Shown piece after piece: positions 8,375 to 16,479 of a stretch of 64,000 bases of DNA. Made by a program: the position numbers and the translations under genes. Source of the DNA: Enterococcus sp. HY326. GTDB lineage: Bacteria; Bacillota; Bacilli; Lactobacillales; Enterococcaceae. Position 1 is the first letter of the stretch. The number at the start of each line of letters is the position of its first letter. The stretch covers positions 525,114 to 589,113 of the forward strand of contig NZ_JANLGQ010000003.1 in assembly GCF_026157065.1 (NCBI RefSeq), written 5' to 3'. Below the pieces are notes generated by a model. It did not search any database and was not told the origin of the DNA. It saw only the letters and a program-made list of their open reading frames with translations.

Positions 8375-9105
8375 TTCATTTTCTCCTTTTTATTTTGATT
8401 TTTTGCTGATAATAAATTTGTATACCTAATATTCATTCACTTCATATTGATTAATTGCTCTTACTGAAAATATTTTTTGGGTATTATTTTCATTGAGCTT
8501 TCATTTTTTTGCTGGCTTAATATTATTAGAAACCCATCTTTTGTATTTCTTTGTCCCCATTCTCTTTGCCACTACTAATTCCTTCTTTCTTTTTATTTTT
8601 GACGACTGTTTTCATAGCTTGTTTTCATTTTATTGCAGCATAAATAGACCTCCAGTTATAAAATACTGCTTAATACATTTTTCCTCCCTTTTATATTATT
8701 GGTTTAAGCTTAACAGCTATGATTGCTCTAACCTATGTATATATGTATCAGGTAATTAATATTTGGTGCGAAGGTTGAGTAATTGTTTTATTATTATAGA
8801 TTATTACTCGTGTATGGCTTTTTATATTTTTCTGTTTGTTATCTTATCTACGTCCAGACTGTAACTCTCATGAAACTTATTTTCAAGTCTTTTTTTCAAT
8901 TTTTTTCGTAAAATTTATAAGAAATGATACCGCCAATTTCAGCGATTTGTTTAACAGATTGCGGGACTAAGCATATCAAACATATAATTCAAATAAGATT
9001 CTTCTTTAAAAATTTGAACAGTTGAAAAAATTTGTAAATTGCTAAGATTTTATTATTTTTTTATGGTGAAGAGCTTTTCAGATGCCTATTTCCCAAAAAA
9101 ATTAA
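8375..9105. other. 730-base AT-rich stretch without a convincing gene
   Basis: No frame here has both a ribosome site and plausible composition. An open minus-strand stretch near 8915-8975 reads PQSVKQIAEIGGIISYKFYEKN and looks like the C-terminal end of a lost protein, possibly a decayed replication or transposition gene. This is too short to assign. Confidence 0.4.
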
Positions 9106-9138
9106 AACTGGTAGAACATTTGTTTTGTTCTACCAGTT
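9098..9138 (-). terminator. Terminator for the methyltransferase unit
   Basis: A perfect 13-bp stem, AACTGGTAGAACA (9106-9118) with TGTTCTACCAGTT (9126-9138), is followed on the minus strand by TTTTAATTTTTTT. It lies downstream of the 9245-9379 frame. Confidence 0.85.
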
Positions 9139-9179
9139 CCTATTTTATAGTGACTGACTACTTCTTAGCTTTTAACCAT

Positions 9180-9222
9180 TTATCAGACTAATCTCTTTTT
9201 GTCATTGAGAATAGTCTGATAA
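9180..9222. repeat. Hairpin with 11-bp outer stem
   Basis: TTATCAGACTA and TAGTCTGATAA pair around a 21-nt loop that itself contains TCTC/GAGA. It lies between the 44-codon HTH frame and the terminator at 9098-9138. It may be part of the same 3' untranslated structure. Confidence 0.7.
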
Positions 9223-9244
9223 ATATTCCTACCTATTCATATAT

Positions 9245-9379
9245 CTACTTAGATGATTTCTTTTTTTCATCATTTTTTTTAATTTCTTGAATATCTAAAT
9301 ATATGGTTTGAGCAGTTACATCTAATTCCTTGGCAATTTCATTTACTTTCTTTCCTTTCTTAATTAAAGATTTTACCAT
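9245..9379 (-). CDS. Short HTH frame, possible frameshift extension of the methyltransferase
   Basis: The 44-codon frame MVKSLIKKGKKVNEIAKELD followed by VTAQTIYLDI is a resolvase-type helix-turn-helix. Its frame is open upstream beyond the ATG at 9379, overlapping the end of the methyltransferase gene in the -1 register as far as the heptamer A AAA AAC at 9424-9430. It could be made as a separate small protein (GAAGGGAA precedes the ATG), as a fused C-terminus after -1 frameshifting, or be a leftover after an indel. Confidence 0.5.
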   Translation of the reverse strand: MVKSLIKKGKKVNEIAKELDVTAQTIYLDIQEIKKNDEKKKSSK

Positions 9380-9393
9380 TTCCCTTCTATTTT

Positions 9394-12048
9394 TTATTCC
9401 GCTTTTAATATCGAACCCAGTCCGTTTTTTTGTTCTTTTAATTCTTTTTTAATTGATTCGTTTTTATATTTTTTGAATGAATTATCTATGAATTTAAAAT
9501 ATTTATTTTTTAATTCTTTTTCCGACAAATCATTTGGGTTTATATTACTCGATTTGTTATCAATTTCATATATCGTTCCAAAATGTTCAGATAAAACATG
9601 CCTTACTGTTACTTTATCATTCTTTTTGTCATTATATATTAACAAATCCCTAATGTATGCTAAATCAAAATCTGGATAACACTTGATTGTTGTTATTTTT
9701 TTTAATACCTCTATGAGCCCCAGCTTAATCGCAATTTTAACGGTAGGATTCAAGCCTTCTACTAGTTCTTCATCTTTCCATGATGCTTTTATTTTTGCAT
9801 AATCAATACCAGATTTTCTTTCAATCTTTTTAAACAATTCTGCCTTGTCTTCATCATCTAGAAAGTATAAAGCATAATGCCTAACTAAATTATATTCTGA
9901 TATAAAATTAGGGTAAAACTTTTCTAAACTTTCCTTATCTTCTACTACATCTTCTACTATAATGTTTTCCCATTTTTTTGCTAAAAAAACTTTATAAACA
10001 ATGATTTGAGTTAGTAATGAATAATAGTTTTTTATCAATTTTGTATCTCTTCCAAGCTTATCACCTAAATACTCAGGCTTTTTAGACATTACTTTTTGAA
10101 TATCTCTCTCAGAAAGAAACAAGCTATTTTGCAAACTATTTAAATAATTGATATAGGACTCAATTGAAAATTTTTTACTCCACTGGTCTTTATTTTTGTA
10201 GTTTTTCAAACTCTTAGAAGATAAATAGTCATCTAAAATTTTTTTATATGGGATATTCCATTTAACGAACTCTCGATAATAAAATCTTAATGCTTTATCA
10301 ATCGGAAACTTAGGAAAAACCTTAAAGAATTGTTCAATATTCATTCTGTTCACTCGATAGAATTGTTCAAACTCTAAAGGTCGTTGATAATGAGTAGTAA
10401 AACCTAATAGAAAACCCATTTCCTCATCCGTTACGGTCTCAATGTTTATTAACTTAGTTGGATACTTGTTAAAAATATTTATTAGATTTGTTATGGTGTA
10501 ATTTTTTCTTTCTTCGATAGTCATGACTGATAATGGATTATAATAGTTTTCCATTATCCAATCTTCGTATTTTTTATACATATAACCTTCTTGAAAATCA
10601 AAGTTGATGCTGATTTTAAAAGGGAAAGGCCTTTTTCCAACCATTTTTTTAAATCTATCAAGCCTTACTTTTGAAAGCTGATACATATATTTATCTCTCT
10701 CAGAAGCTAAATAATATCTATCGTTTTCATATGCACTTAGCGCAATAGCTCCGCTTCCAGAAAAATTGTCTAATACTAAATCACCAGGCTCTGAAAATCT
10801 CAATATCAATTCATTTAGTACTTCTGGATTTTTTGTTGTCGAATGTATCCTTCCATCTACTTCCCTCACTTGAGTATCAGCATTTACCCTCTCAAATATT
10901 TCCCTTGAAGAAGATAAATCTTTAAAGTATTTGTAATAGTCTAAATCTAGTCCATATTTTTCAAAATCCTGAACAGTTATTTCATCATAACTTTGATTAA
11001 CACCAACTATAAGATACTCACTTTCATTATAAAAACCAGCAAAATCATAAATACTATTCAACTTTCGATAATGGATATATTTTTTCTTCAGTCTTAAGTT
11101 ATTCCAATTTTTAAAAATTCTCTTTTTTATTTTTAACATATCCAATTTTTTCTGAATCTGTGCTTTTATAACAGATAATGGTTTCAAATTTTGAATAGCA
11201 TTATGTACCTTCTTTACCCTATCTCCTCTTTTTTTTGCGTTTTGCGGATTTTGTTTTACCCATTCAATATAACTCATAATTTTAAGATTTATATTTTGAT
11301 AGATAAGGTCTTCACTGACATCCTTCATGGCCTTTTCAATAATACCAATATTCATATAGTCATTAAAAATAAGAACACAAGCATTCTCTTTAACTACACA
11401 ATTTAAACTTCTAATATAGTCCCTAAAAAAAAGGAATCTTTCTTCGGTTGTCATAGGTTTGTCCCAATCCTCATTGTATCCAATAAAATATGGTGGGTCA
11501 GTAAGAACTAAATCGACTTGCCACTCCATTCCAGTTTTTCTATTGAAATCTTCGTAAGAAAAATTCACAATTTCATTTACGCTGCCTGTGCCCTCAAGAT
11601 AAGCTTCATTCAAATTTGCATAGTCATCGTTAGACTCTAATAGATAATACCTTGTTAATTGTTCGATATCGTAATCTAAATTTTCATAAATAATACTGAA
11701 AACTGGTGTCAATTCAAATTTAGCAAATTGTTTATACAATGATATGCGCTTTTGGATTTCATGCTTAATTAGCTCAAAAGCACTCTCTTTAGTAAGATTA
11801 ATATTTTCACCTTCAAGCAATTCTACTTCAGTTAATCTTAATCGGTTATCAATTTGTTTTCTATAAGTATCAAGTGATTGATATATTAACTCTTTCAAGA
11901 GATTGTAATTTTCTTCACTAGAAATTTCTAGTCTTTTTAGTTCGTTAGTTAAATACTCATTTAATGCCTTTTGTTTTACTTGAATAAAAATACTACTATT
12001 AAATACTTCTTCCAACAAATTCACCCTCTTCACATGATTTACCCACAA
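9394..12048 (-). CDS. Large DNA methyltransferase, N4/N6 amino-methyl type, beta order
   Basis: An 884-residue protein. Motif IV is DLVLTDPPYF (residues 179-188). It precedes HSTTKNPEVL (402-411) and the SAM-binding VLDNFSGSGAIAL (425-437), which is the motif order of beta-class adenine or cytosine-N4 methyltransferases. The first 170 residues are a helical domain. Residues 455-884 have no recognised fold and are rich in Lys, Tyr and Asp. No restriction endonuclease gene is adjacent, so it is either solitary or the C-terminal part has its own activity. The start is uncertain: the frame begins at a TTG at 12048, but the TTG at 12015 follows GAGGGTG and may be the true start. Confidence 0.85.
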   Translation of the reverse strand: MWVNHVKRVNLLEEVFNSSIFIQVKQKALNEYLTNELKRLEISSEENYNLLKELIYQSLDTYRKQIDNRLRLTEVELLEGENINLTKESAFELIKHEIQKRISLYKQFAKFELTPVFSIIYENLDYDIEQLTRYYLLESNDDYANLNEAYLEGTGSVNEIVNFSYEDFNRKTGMEWQVDLVLTDPPYFIGYNEDWDKPMTTEERFLFFRDYIRSLNCVVKENACVLIFNDYMNIGIIEKAMKDVSEDLIYQNINLKIMSYIEWVKQNPQNAKKRGDRVKKVHNAIQNLKPLSVIKAQIQKKLDMLKIKKRIFKNWNNLRLKKKYIHYRKLNSIYDFAGFYNESEYLIVGVNQSYDEITVQDFEKYGLDLDYYKYFKDLSSSREIFERVNADTQVREVDGRIHSTTKNPEVLNELILRFSEPGDLVLDNFSGSGAIALSAYENDRYYLASERDKYMYQLSKVRLDRFKKMVGKRPFPFKISINFDFQEGYMYKKYEDWIMENYYNPLSVMTIEERKNYTITNLINIFNKYPTKLINIETVTDEEMGFLLGFTTHYQRPLEFEQFYRVNRMNIEQFFKVFPKFPIDKALRFYYREFVKWNIPYKKILDDYLSSKSLKNYKNKDQWSKKFSIESYINYLNSLQNSLFLSERDIQKVMSKKPEYLGDKLGRDTKLIKNYYSLLTQIIVYKVFLAKKWENIIVEDVVEDKESLEKFYPNFISEYNLVRHYALYFLDDEDKAELFKKIERKSGIDYAKIKASWKDEELVEGLNPTVKIAIKLGLIEVLKKITTIKCYPDFDLAYIRDLLIYNDKKNDKVTVRHVLSEHFGTIYEIDNKSSNINPNDLSEKELKNKYFKFIDNSFKKYKNESIKKELKEQKNGLGSILKAE
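9424..9430 (-). other. Candidate -1 frameshift heptamer A AAA AAC
   Basis: In the methyltransferase frame the codons CAA AAA AAC give the canonical X XXY YYZ slippery site, 8 codons before the stop. The -1 frame is then open through the helix-turn-helix at 9245-9379. No strong downstream stem is visible. Confidence 0.35.
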
Positions 12049-12144
12049 CTGAATTATATCTTTTATTTAAATTATTGTAATCTGTTTCTTCATAATATCA
12101 GTAATTTTTCTTCTGACAAGAGCATAAGGGATACCTCTTATCAA

Positions 12145-12194
12145 CTGCTATATAGATAATACCTATATCAACCTGTTGACTTAGTTTGGTATGT
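12145..12194. promoter_or_regulatory. Shared upstream control element, copy B
   Basis: Partner of 7812-7861 (42 of 50 bases equal), about 100 bases upstream of the methyltransferase start. The core is ATATCAA-N13-TTTGGTAT. The rest of the 12049-12380 gap holds no gene that I can see. Confidence 0.6.
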
Positions 12195-12380
12195 TTTGTC
12201 TAAAATTCATTAGTTTATTCTTTAATATCTTATGAATAGTTTCTGATTTTTTAATCAATAAAAGCGGATAATATAAGTTGGATTTATTAATAGAAAGAGA
12301 ACAATTGGCATAAAGAAATTTGGTTGTTTTAACAGATTAATTTGAGGTCGAAACTAAACTTGCTTGATTTCTTATTTTGC

Positions 12381-12404
12381 AAAAAAAGAGAGCCATTAGG
12401 CTCC
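12381..12404 (-). terminator. Terminator of the 12410-12907 gene
   Basis: On the minus strand GGGAGCC-TAAT-GGCTCTC is followed by seven T, just after the stop codon. Confidence 0.9.
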
Positions 12405-12409
12405 CAAAT

Positions 12410-12907
12410 TTACTTTTTATTCGCTTGCTTACTATCTTTTACAACAGGCTCCGTTTTATATTCCTCAATCTTTCCGTTTTTATCCAATGAATCGACTAAA
12501 AATTTTAATTCCACTTTGATTTTAGCTAGTTCATTGCAGGCAGTTTGAAACTTCTCCACTACTTTTTTATCTGTAACAGAAAGCTCATCTTTTTTTAATT
12601 TGACTAATGATACATCTTTTAAATAGCCATCTGTCAGTTTTAAAAGAATATCAGCTTTGTTGATAGAATAAACCATTAAAGTTTTACCATCTTTTTTGAC
12701 AATCCTAAATCCCTCTTCTTTTCCTTGTTGAACTCGAGTAAAAATGCCACTTAAAACGCCTTTCCGCTCTGTTCCATCAAATTTAACAAGTTGACGTTTA
12801 AGCTTGTCAATACTAATTAATTCTTTCCACAACTCACCATGTGTTCTGCCTTTACCATCACTTAAAATCCCTTTTAGTGCTACTTTTACTTCTGTTGTTG
12901 TTGACAT
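12410..12907 (-). CDS. Unknown protein, probable winged-helix N-terminus
   Basis: A 165-residue protein. The first 80 residues (KVALKGILSDGKGRTHGELW, then FTRVQQGKEEGFRIVKKDGK) have the helix-helix-strand pattern of winged-helix DNA-binding modules. The rest is a charged helical region that may form a coiled coil (KVVEKFQTACNELAKIKVEL). It ends in a lysine-rich tail. It is the last gene before the tRNA edge of the element. The ATG at 12907 is preceded by GGAAGGATG. A DNA-binding role in excision or replication is possible but not shown. Confidence 0.7.
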   Translation of the reverse strand: MSTTTEVKVALKGILSDGKGRTHGELWKELISIDKLKRQLVKFDGTERKGVLSGIFTRVQQGKEEGFRIVKKDGKTLMVYSINKADILLKLTDGYLKDVSLVKLKKDELSVTDKKVVEKFQTACNELAKIKVELKFLVDSLDKNGKIEEYKTEPVVKDSKQANKK

Positions 12908-13086
12908 ACTTTTTCATCCTTCCACTTTTAAAAATTACTTTTTTAACGTGTCTGAAGGATAACTCTGTACGTTATCTATAGCAAGTTTTTCTTTCTTTTA
13001 TTTATGGTTAAATAAGTATTTTTAATTTTATGAGAATGTATCTAACGTTATTTAATCACCCTTGAAATTCACTAAAAAGGGGGAAA

Positions 13087-13238
13087 GTCTACTCAAATGT
13101 CTACTCATACACTTTTTATCTTAAAAATATCTACTCTCCTTTTATGTTCCTATTTAAAGTTTGTCTTACTGTCCCAAAGAATTTCGATTTAGTTGTTTTA
13201 AAAAGTCTACTCAAATAGTCTACTCAAAAGTCTACTCA
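13087..13238. repeat. Direct repeats GTCTACTCA, probable integrase arm-type sites
   Basis: Five perfect copies of GTCTACTCA start at 13087, 13099, 13205, 13218 and 13230, with a degenerate copy at 13130. Spacing within each cluster is 12-13 bp. They lie 130-280 bases from the tRNA-Thr edge. The paired arrangement resembles TGGGGCAGAG at 32251-32272 beside the prophage integrase. The surrounding 12908-13311 stretch has no gene. Confidence 0.8.
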
Positions 13239-13311
13239 TTTTTTTTATTTTTAAATCATAAATGTAGAGTTGACACAAAAAATAAAGAAAATTAAATAAC
13301 AAAACAAAAAA

Positions 13312-13355
13312 TAAAAAAAGTCTGAAAACCCTAATTTAATAAGGTTCTTCAGACT
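13312..13355 (-). terminator. Terminator after tRNA-Thr(GGT)
   Basis: AGTCTGAA and TTCAGACT arms (13319-13326, 13348-13355) with GAACC/GGTTTT-type inner pairs, followed by a T-run on the minus strand. Confidence 0.85.
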
Positions 13356-13364
13356 ATTTTATAA

Positions 13365-13437
13365 AGCCACTTAACGGGCTTGAACCGTTGACCTCATCCT
13401 TACCATGGATGCGCTCTACCAGCTGAGCTAAAGCGGC
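13365..13437 (-). tRNA. tRNA-Thr (anticodon GGT)
   Basis: The 73-nt minus-strand sequence folds as a cloverleaf. The acceptor GCCGCTT pairs with AAGTGGC (one G-U pair). The D-arm is TAGCTCAGCTGGTAGAGC. The anticodon stem CATCC/GGATG holds the loop ATGGTAA with anticodon GGT. The T-arm contains GGTTCAAGCC. CCA is not encoded. It is the boundary between the AT-rich element and chromosomal DNA. Confidence 0.95.
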
Positions 13438-13623
13438 GTAGTAATTGAACACAAGATATAGGATAACCAAGAAGGCGATTGTTGTCAATGCTTTTAGAAA
13501 AAATATTTTTGAGAAACAATTTTTTTCTAAAAGTTTGGCGTAGTTTAAGTTTTCTTTGTTAAACTTATTTTGGATTTATCTTATCGAAGAGCTTTGCTAA
13601 GATTAAAAAAAGGATGTGAAGCG

Positions 13624-14652
13624 ATGTATCCCAAAACTCAAGCGTTGATTCAAAAATTTATGGCAGAAGGGATTTTCCCGGGAGTCGTTTATCAATTTAG
13701 AACACCAGAGGCCGTTGAGAACCAGACCCTTGGCTGGCGTCAAATTCTGCCAAGTAAAGAAAGTATGGAGCTGACGACAATTTTCGATGTCGCTTCTTTA
13801 ACAAAGGTTATTTGTACAACAACGGTTGTTTTGCAGTTGTTGGAAAAGGGAAAATTGCAGATAGATTCGCCATTGAAAGAATATCTGCCGGATTTTGAAA
13901 ATGCTAGCATTACTTTGCGGCATCTTTTGACTCATACGTCAGATATTCAGACGTATATTCCTCAGCGGGATAAGTTGACGGCCTTAGAATTACGTCAAGC
14001 TTATTACCAATTACAGCCGGGAACTAATCTAGGTAAAAAAATGCAGTACACAGATGCGGGCACTATTTTATTAGGTTTTATGTTGGAAAAAATTTTTCAA
14101 AAACCGGTAGTGAAGATTTTTCAAGAGGAAGTTTTGCAACCATTAAAAATGGCAGATAGCGGCTTTTTACTTACTGATGTCAGTCTTGTAGCACCGACAG
14201 AAAATCATCCACAGTTAGGCATTTTGAAAGGTGTGACCCATGACCCGAAGGCGCGAGTTTTAGCAGAGCATGCTGGCAATGCCGGCCTTTTTACAACGTT
14301 AGGTGATGTCAGTAAATTTACGGAGATGTATTTAAATTTCGGTGAAACAAAATCGGGGCAATTTTTAAAAATGGCCACGATTACTGGACTGTTGCAAGAT
14401 CAGACGCCTTTAGAAAATGGCAACCGTTCATTAGGCTGGGATATTCGTTATCAAGGCACTGCAGGGAAACCAATGTTATTTCACACAGGTTATACAGGAA
14501 CATTTATCTTGATGGATTTGCTCGCTAGAACGAGTTTCATTTTTTTATCGAATCGGGTGCATCCCGTTGATCAACGAAATCAATACATTGAAAAACGTAA
14601 TCAGCTGTTGACAGTTTATTTAGCTGAGCTACAGGAAAATAAACCGTTTTAA
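13624..14652 (+). CDS. Serine hydrolase, class C beta-lactamase-like family
   Basis: 342 residues from the ATG at 13624, which has AAAGGATG upstream; the frame is open from 13570. The active-site SLTK lies at residues 58-61 (FDVASLTK), YTD at 142-144, and a HTGYTG motif near the C-terminus matches the third conserved box. There is no signal peptide, so it is cytoplasmic or leaderless. Family members act as esterases, D-aminopeptidases or penicillin-interacting proteins; a lactamase role is not implied. It is followed 81 bases later by manA on the same strand. Confidence 0.88.
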   Translation: MYPKTQALIQKFMAEGIFPGVVYQFRTPEAVENQTLGWRQILPSKESMELTTIFDVASLTKVICTTTVVLQLLEKGKLQIDSPLKEYLPDFENASITLRHLLTHTSDIQTYIPQRDKLTALELRQAYYQLQPGTNLGKKMQYTDAGTILLGFMLEKIFQKPVVKIFQEEVLQPLKMADSGFLLTDVSLVAPTENHPQLGILKGVTHDPKARVLAEHAGNAGLFTTLGDVSKFTEMYLNFGETKSGQFLKMATITGLLQDQTPLENGNRSLGWDIRYQGTAGKPMLFHTGYTGTFILMDLLARTSFIFLSNRVHPVDQRNQYIEKRNQLLTVYLAELQENKPF

Positions 14653-14733
14653 GAAAAGCTGTGGTATAATTTTCGGGGAAAGTAAAGCGATTAAATGTTT
14701 TTTTATTAGACAATGAAGAAAGAGGAGTCAGTC

Positions 14734-15684
14734 ATGGAACCATTATTTTTAAAACCAGTCTTTCAAGAAAAAATTTGGGGCGGCAACCGTCTGCATACGG
14801 TGTTTGGCTTTGATTTACCCAATGAAAAAATTGGCGAAGATTGGGCAATCAGCGCTCATCCCCACGGCGTATCTACTGTTGAAAATGGCAAGTTCAAAGG
14901 GCAGCGCTTAGATGATTTATGGAAAGAACATCAAGAATTATTTGGGCATTCAAGTGAGCCAGTGTTTCCTTTGTTAACCAAAATTTTGGATGCAGAAGAT
15001 GATTTATCTGTACAAGTTCATCCAGATGACGCCTATGGAATGGCCCATGAAGGGGAACTTGGGAAAACTGAATGCTGGTACATTATCGATGCGGAGCCTG
15101 GTTCGGAAATTATTTACGGACACCACGCAAAAACACGGGAAGAATTGGCTGAGATGATTCATGAAGGCCGTTGGGATGATTTATTGAAGAAGGTCCCAGT
15201 TAAAAAGGGCGATTTCTTTTATGTGCCTAGTGGGACAATTCATGCGATTAACAAAGGGATTTTAATTTTAGAGACGCAACAAAGCTCAGATACCACTTAT
15301 CGGGTCTATGATTATGATCGCAAAGATGATCAAGACAATCCGCGGGAGCTGCACATCCAACAATCAATCGATGTGACCACGATTCCCGGTGACACGCCGA
15401 TTTTAAATGTCAAGGAAGTGCGCCAAGGACAATCCTCAATCATCACGTACATTGAATCAGCTTTTTTCAATGTCTATGAATGGCAAGTGGCCGGCAGTCT
15501 TACCGTTAGGGCCCATGCACCGTATACGCTGATGACCGTAACAGATGGCGCCGGTCAATTGGTAATTGACGGTCAAGAATATCCGTTGACAGCTGGCAGT
15601 AGTTGTATTATTCCTAATGGTATTGACGAGTGGAAAGTCGAAGGGGCAATGATTGTGATTGCTTCTGAACCTGGAAAAAAATAA
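14734..15684 (+). CDS. manA: Mannose-6-phosphate isomerase, class I
   Basis: 316 residues from the ATG at 14734 with GAGGAG upstream. It interconverts mannose-6-phosphate and fructose-6-phosphate in the cytoplasm. The short Gram-positive type is recognised by EKIWGGNRL, ISAHPHG, SVQVHPDD (metal ligands), KTECWYII and PSGTIHAI. The C-terminal domain is a cupin fold. An upstream in-frame ATG at 14713 has no ribosome site. It faces the gatD gene across a shared terminator. Confidence 0.95.
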   Translation: MEPLFLKPVFQEKIWGGNRLHTVFGFDLPNEKIGEDWAISAHPHGVSTVENGKFKGQRLDDLWKEHQELFGHSSEPVFPLLTKILDAEDDLSVQVHPDDAYGMAHEGELGKTECWYIIDAEPGSEIIYGHHAKTREELAEMIHEGRWDDLLKKVPVKKGDFFYVPSGTIHAINKGILILETQQSSDTTYRVYDYDRKDDQDNPRELHIQQSIDVTTIPGDTPILNVKEVRQGQSSIITYIESAFFNVYEWQVAGSLTVRAHAPYTLMTVTDGAGQLVIDGQEYPLTAGSSCIIPNGIDEWKVEGAMIVIASEPGKK

Positions 15685-15699
15685 TTTTGTTTCAGAATG

Positions 15700-15766
15700 A
15701 ATAAAAAAGCAGCACTGGGCTCGGTGCTTTCCAAAGTTGGAAAGTTCCTTGTCCAGTGCTGTTTTT
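15700..15766. terminator. Bidirectional terminator between manA and gatD
   Basis: GCAGCACTGG and CCAGTGCTG arms are flanked by A and T runs. Between them lies a second perfect hairpin, CTTTCCAA-AG-TTGGAAAG. It serves the converging manA and murT-gatD transcripts. Confidence 0.9.
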
Positions 15767-15768
15767 TA

Positions 15769-16479
15769 CTAATTGCTGGTGGCTGCTTCCTCTTGAAATT
15801 CTTTTGGTAAATCAAGCGGCTCGCCGTATTTATTTTTTAAAGCTGTTTTAATAAGGCGGATGGCTAATTTTTCATTGCGGGATAAAATCGGTCCGTGGAA
15901 ATAAGAGCCATACACATTTTTGTAAATCACGCCTTCAGATTGGTCCTCGCCGTTATTGCCTTTACCCTTGACAACATTACCTAAAGGACGTTCACCTTCG
16001 CCTAAGAAGGTACGGCCGTTATGATTTTCAAAGCCGTAATAAGTTTCGTTAAACTCTTCGTTGTGAATCACAATATCGCCGATAAAACGATTGTTGTCTT
16101 GGCTCAAGGTGTAATGGTCGAGGGCGCTGATGCCGGGGATTTTTTCGCCATTAGCTCCAGTGTAATAATGGCCTAATAATTGATAACCGCCACAGATTGC
16201 TAGCATCACCCGATTATTTTCAATATAGCGGATGATATCTTCTTTTTTAGTTTGAATGTCATTAGAAACAATCGATTGTTCGAAGTCTTGACCGCCGCCA
16301 AAAAAAACGATGTCGTATTTTTCCGGATCAAATTCTTGGTGGATACTGACAATTTCAGTGGTTAGGGTGACGCCCATTTTTTTAGCATAGTATTGCAGCA
16401 TCAAGAGATTGCCATTGTCGCCGTAAGTATTAAGTAAATTTCCATAGAGATGGGCGAGGTTCAATTGATAATCAGCCAC
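15769..16479 (-). CDS. gatD: Lipid II isoglutaminyl synthase, glutaminase subunit GatD
   Basis: A 236-residue glutamine amidotransferase of the CobB/CobQ type. The nucleophile Cys96 lies in [11 protein letters not shown] and the catalytic His195 in YGSYFHGP. With MurT it amidates the alpha-carboxyl of D-glutamate in lipid II to D-isoglutamine. Its start overlaps the end of murT by 8 bases, so the two are translationally coupled. Length and motifs match the characterised staphylococcal and streptococcal subunits. Confidence 0.95.
   Translation of the reverse strand: MADYQLNLAHLYGNLLNTYGDNGNLLMLQYYAKKMGVTLTTEIVSIHQEFDPEKYDIVFFGGGQDFEQSIVSNDIQTKKEDIIRYIENNRVMLAICGGYQLLGHYYTGANGEKIPGISALDHYTLSQDNNRFIGDIVIHNEEFNETYYGFENHNGRTFLGEGERPLGNVVKGKGNNGEDQSEGVIYKNVYGSYFHGPILSRNEKLAIRLIKTALKNKYGEPLDLPKEFQEEAATSN

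Larger units (their letters stand above)
1..13364. mobile_element. Integrated element (right part), edge at tRNA-Thr(GGT)
   Basis: This block is much more AT-rich than the DNA right of 13,440 and nearly all its genes lie on the minus strand. It holds a serine recombinase, a primase-like replication protein, a large DNA methyltransferase, a secreted repeat protein and several small proteins of a kind usually found on plasmids or islands. It stops at the 3' side of tRNA-Thr(GGT), a usual target of tyrosine integrases, and repeats resembling integrase arm sites lie beside the tRNA. No tyrosine integrase is seen, so it is either outside the left edge or lost. The type of element (island, integrated plasmid, phage satellite) cannot be decided from what is visible. 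Confidence 0.65.

Noticed and set aside
8493..8759. 88-codon open frame on the plus strand
   Set aside because: No ribosome site and Phe/Leu/Cys-rich composition typical of random AT-rich sequence; not called.
8915..8975. Possible remnant of a protein C-terminus (PQSVKQIAEIGG)
   Set aside because: Only about 25 codons with no start or neighbours; mentioned under the gap but not called as a pseudogene.
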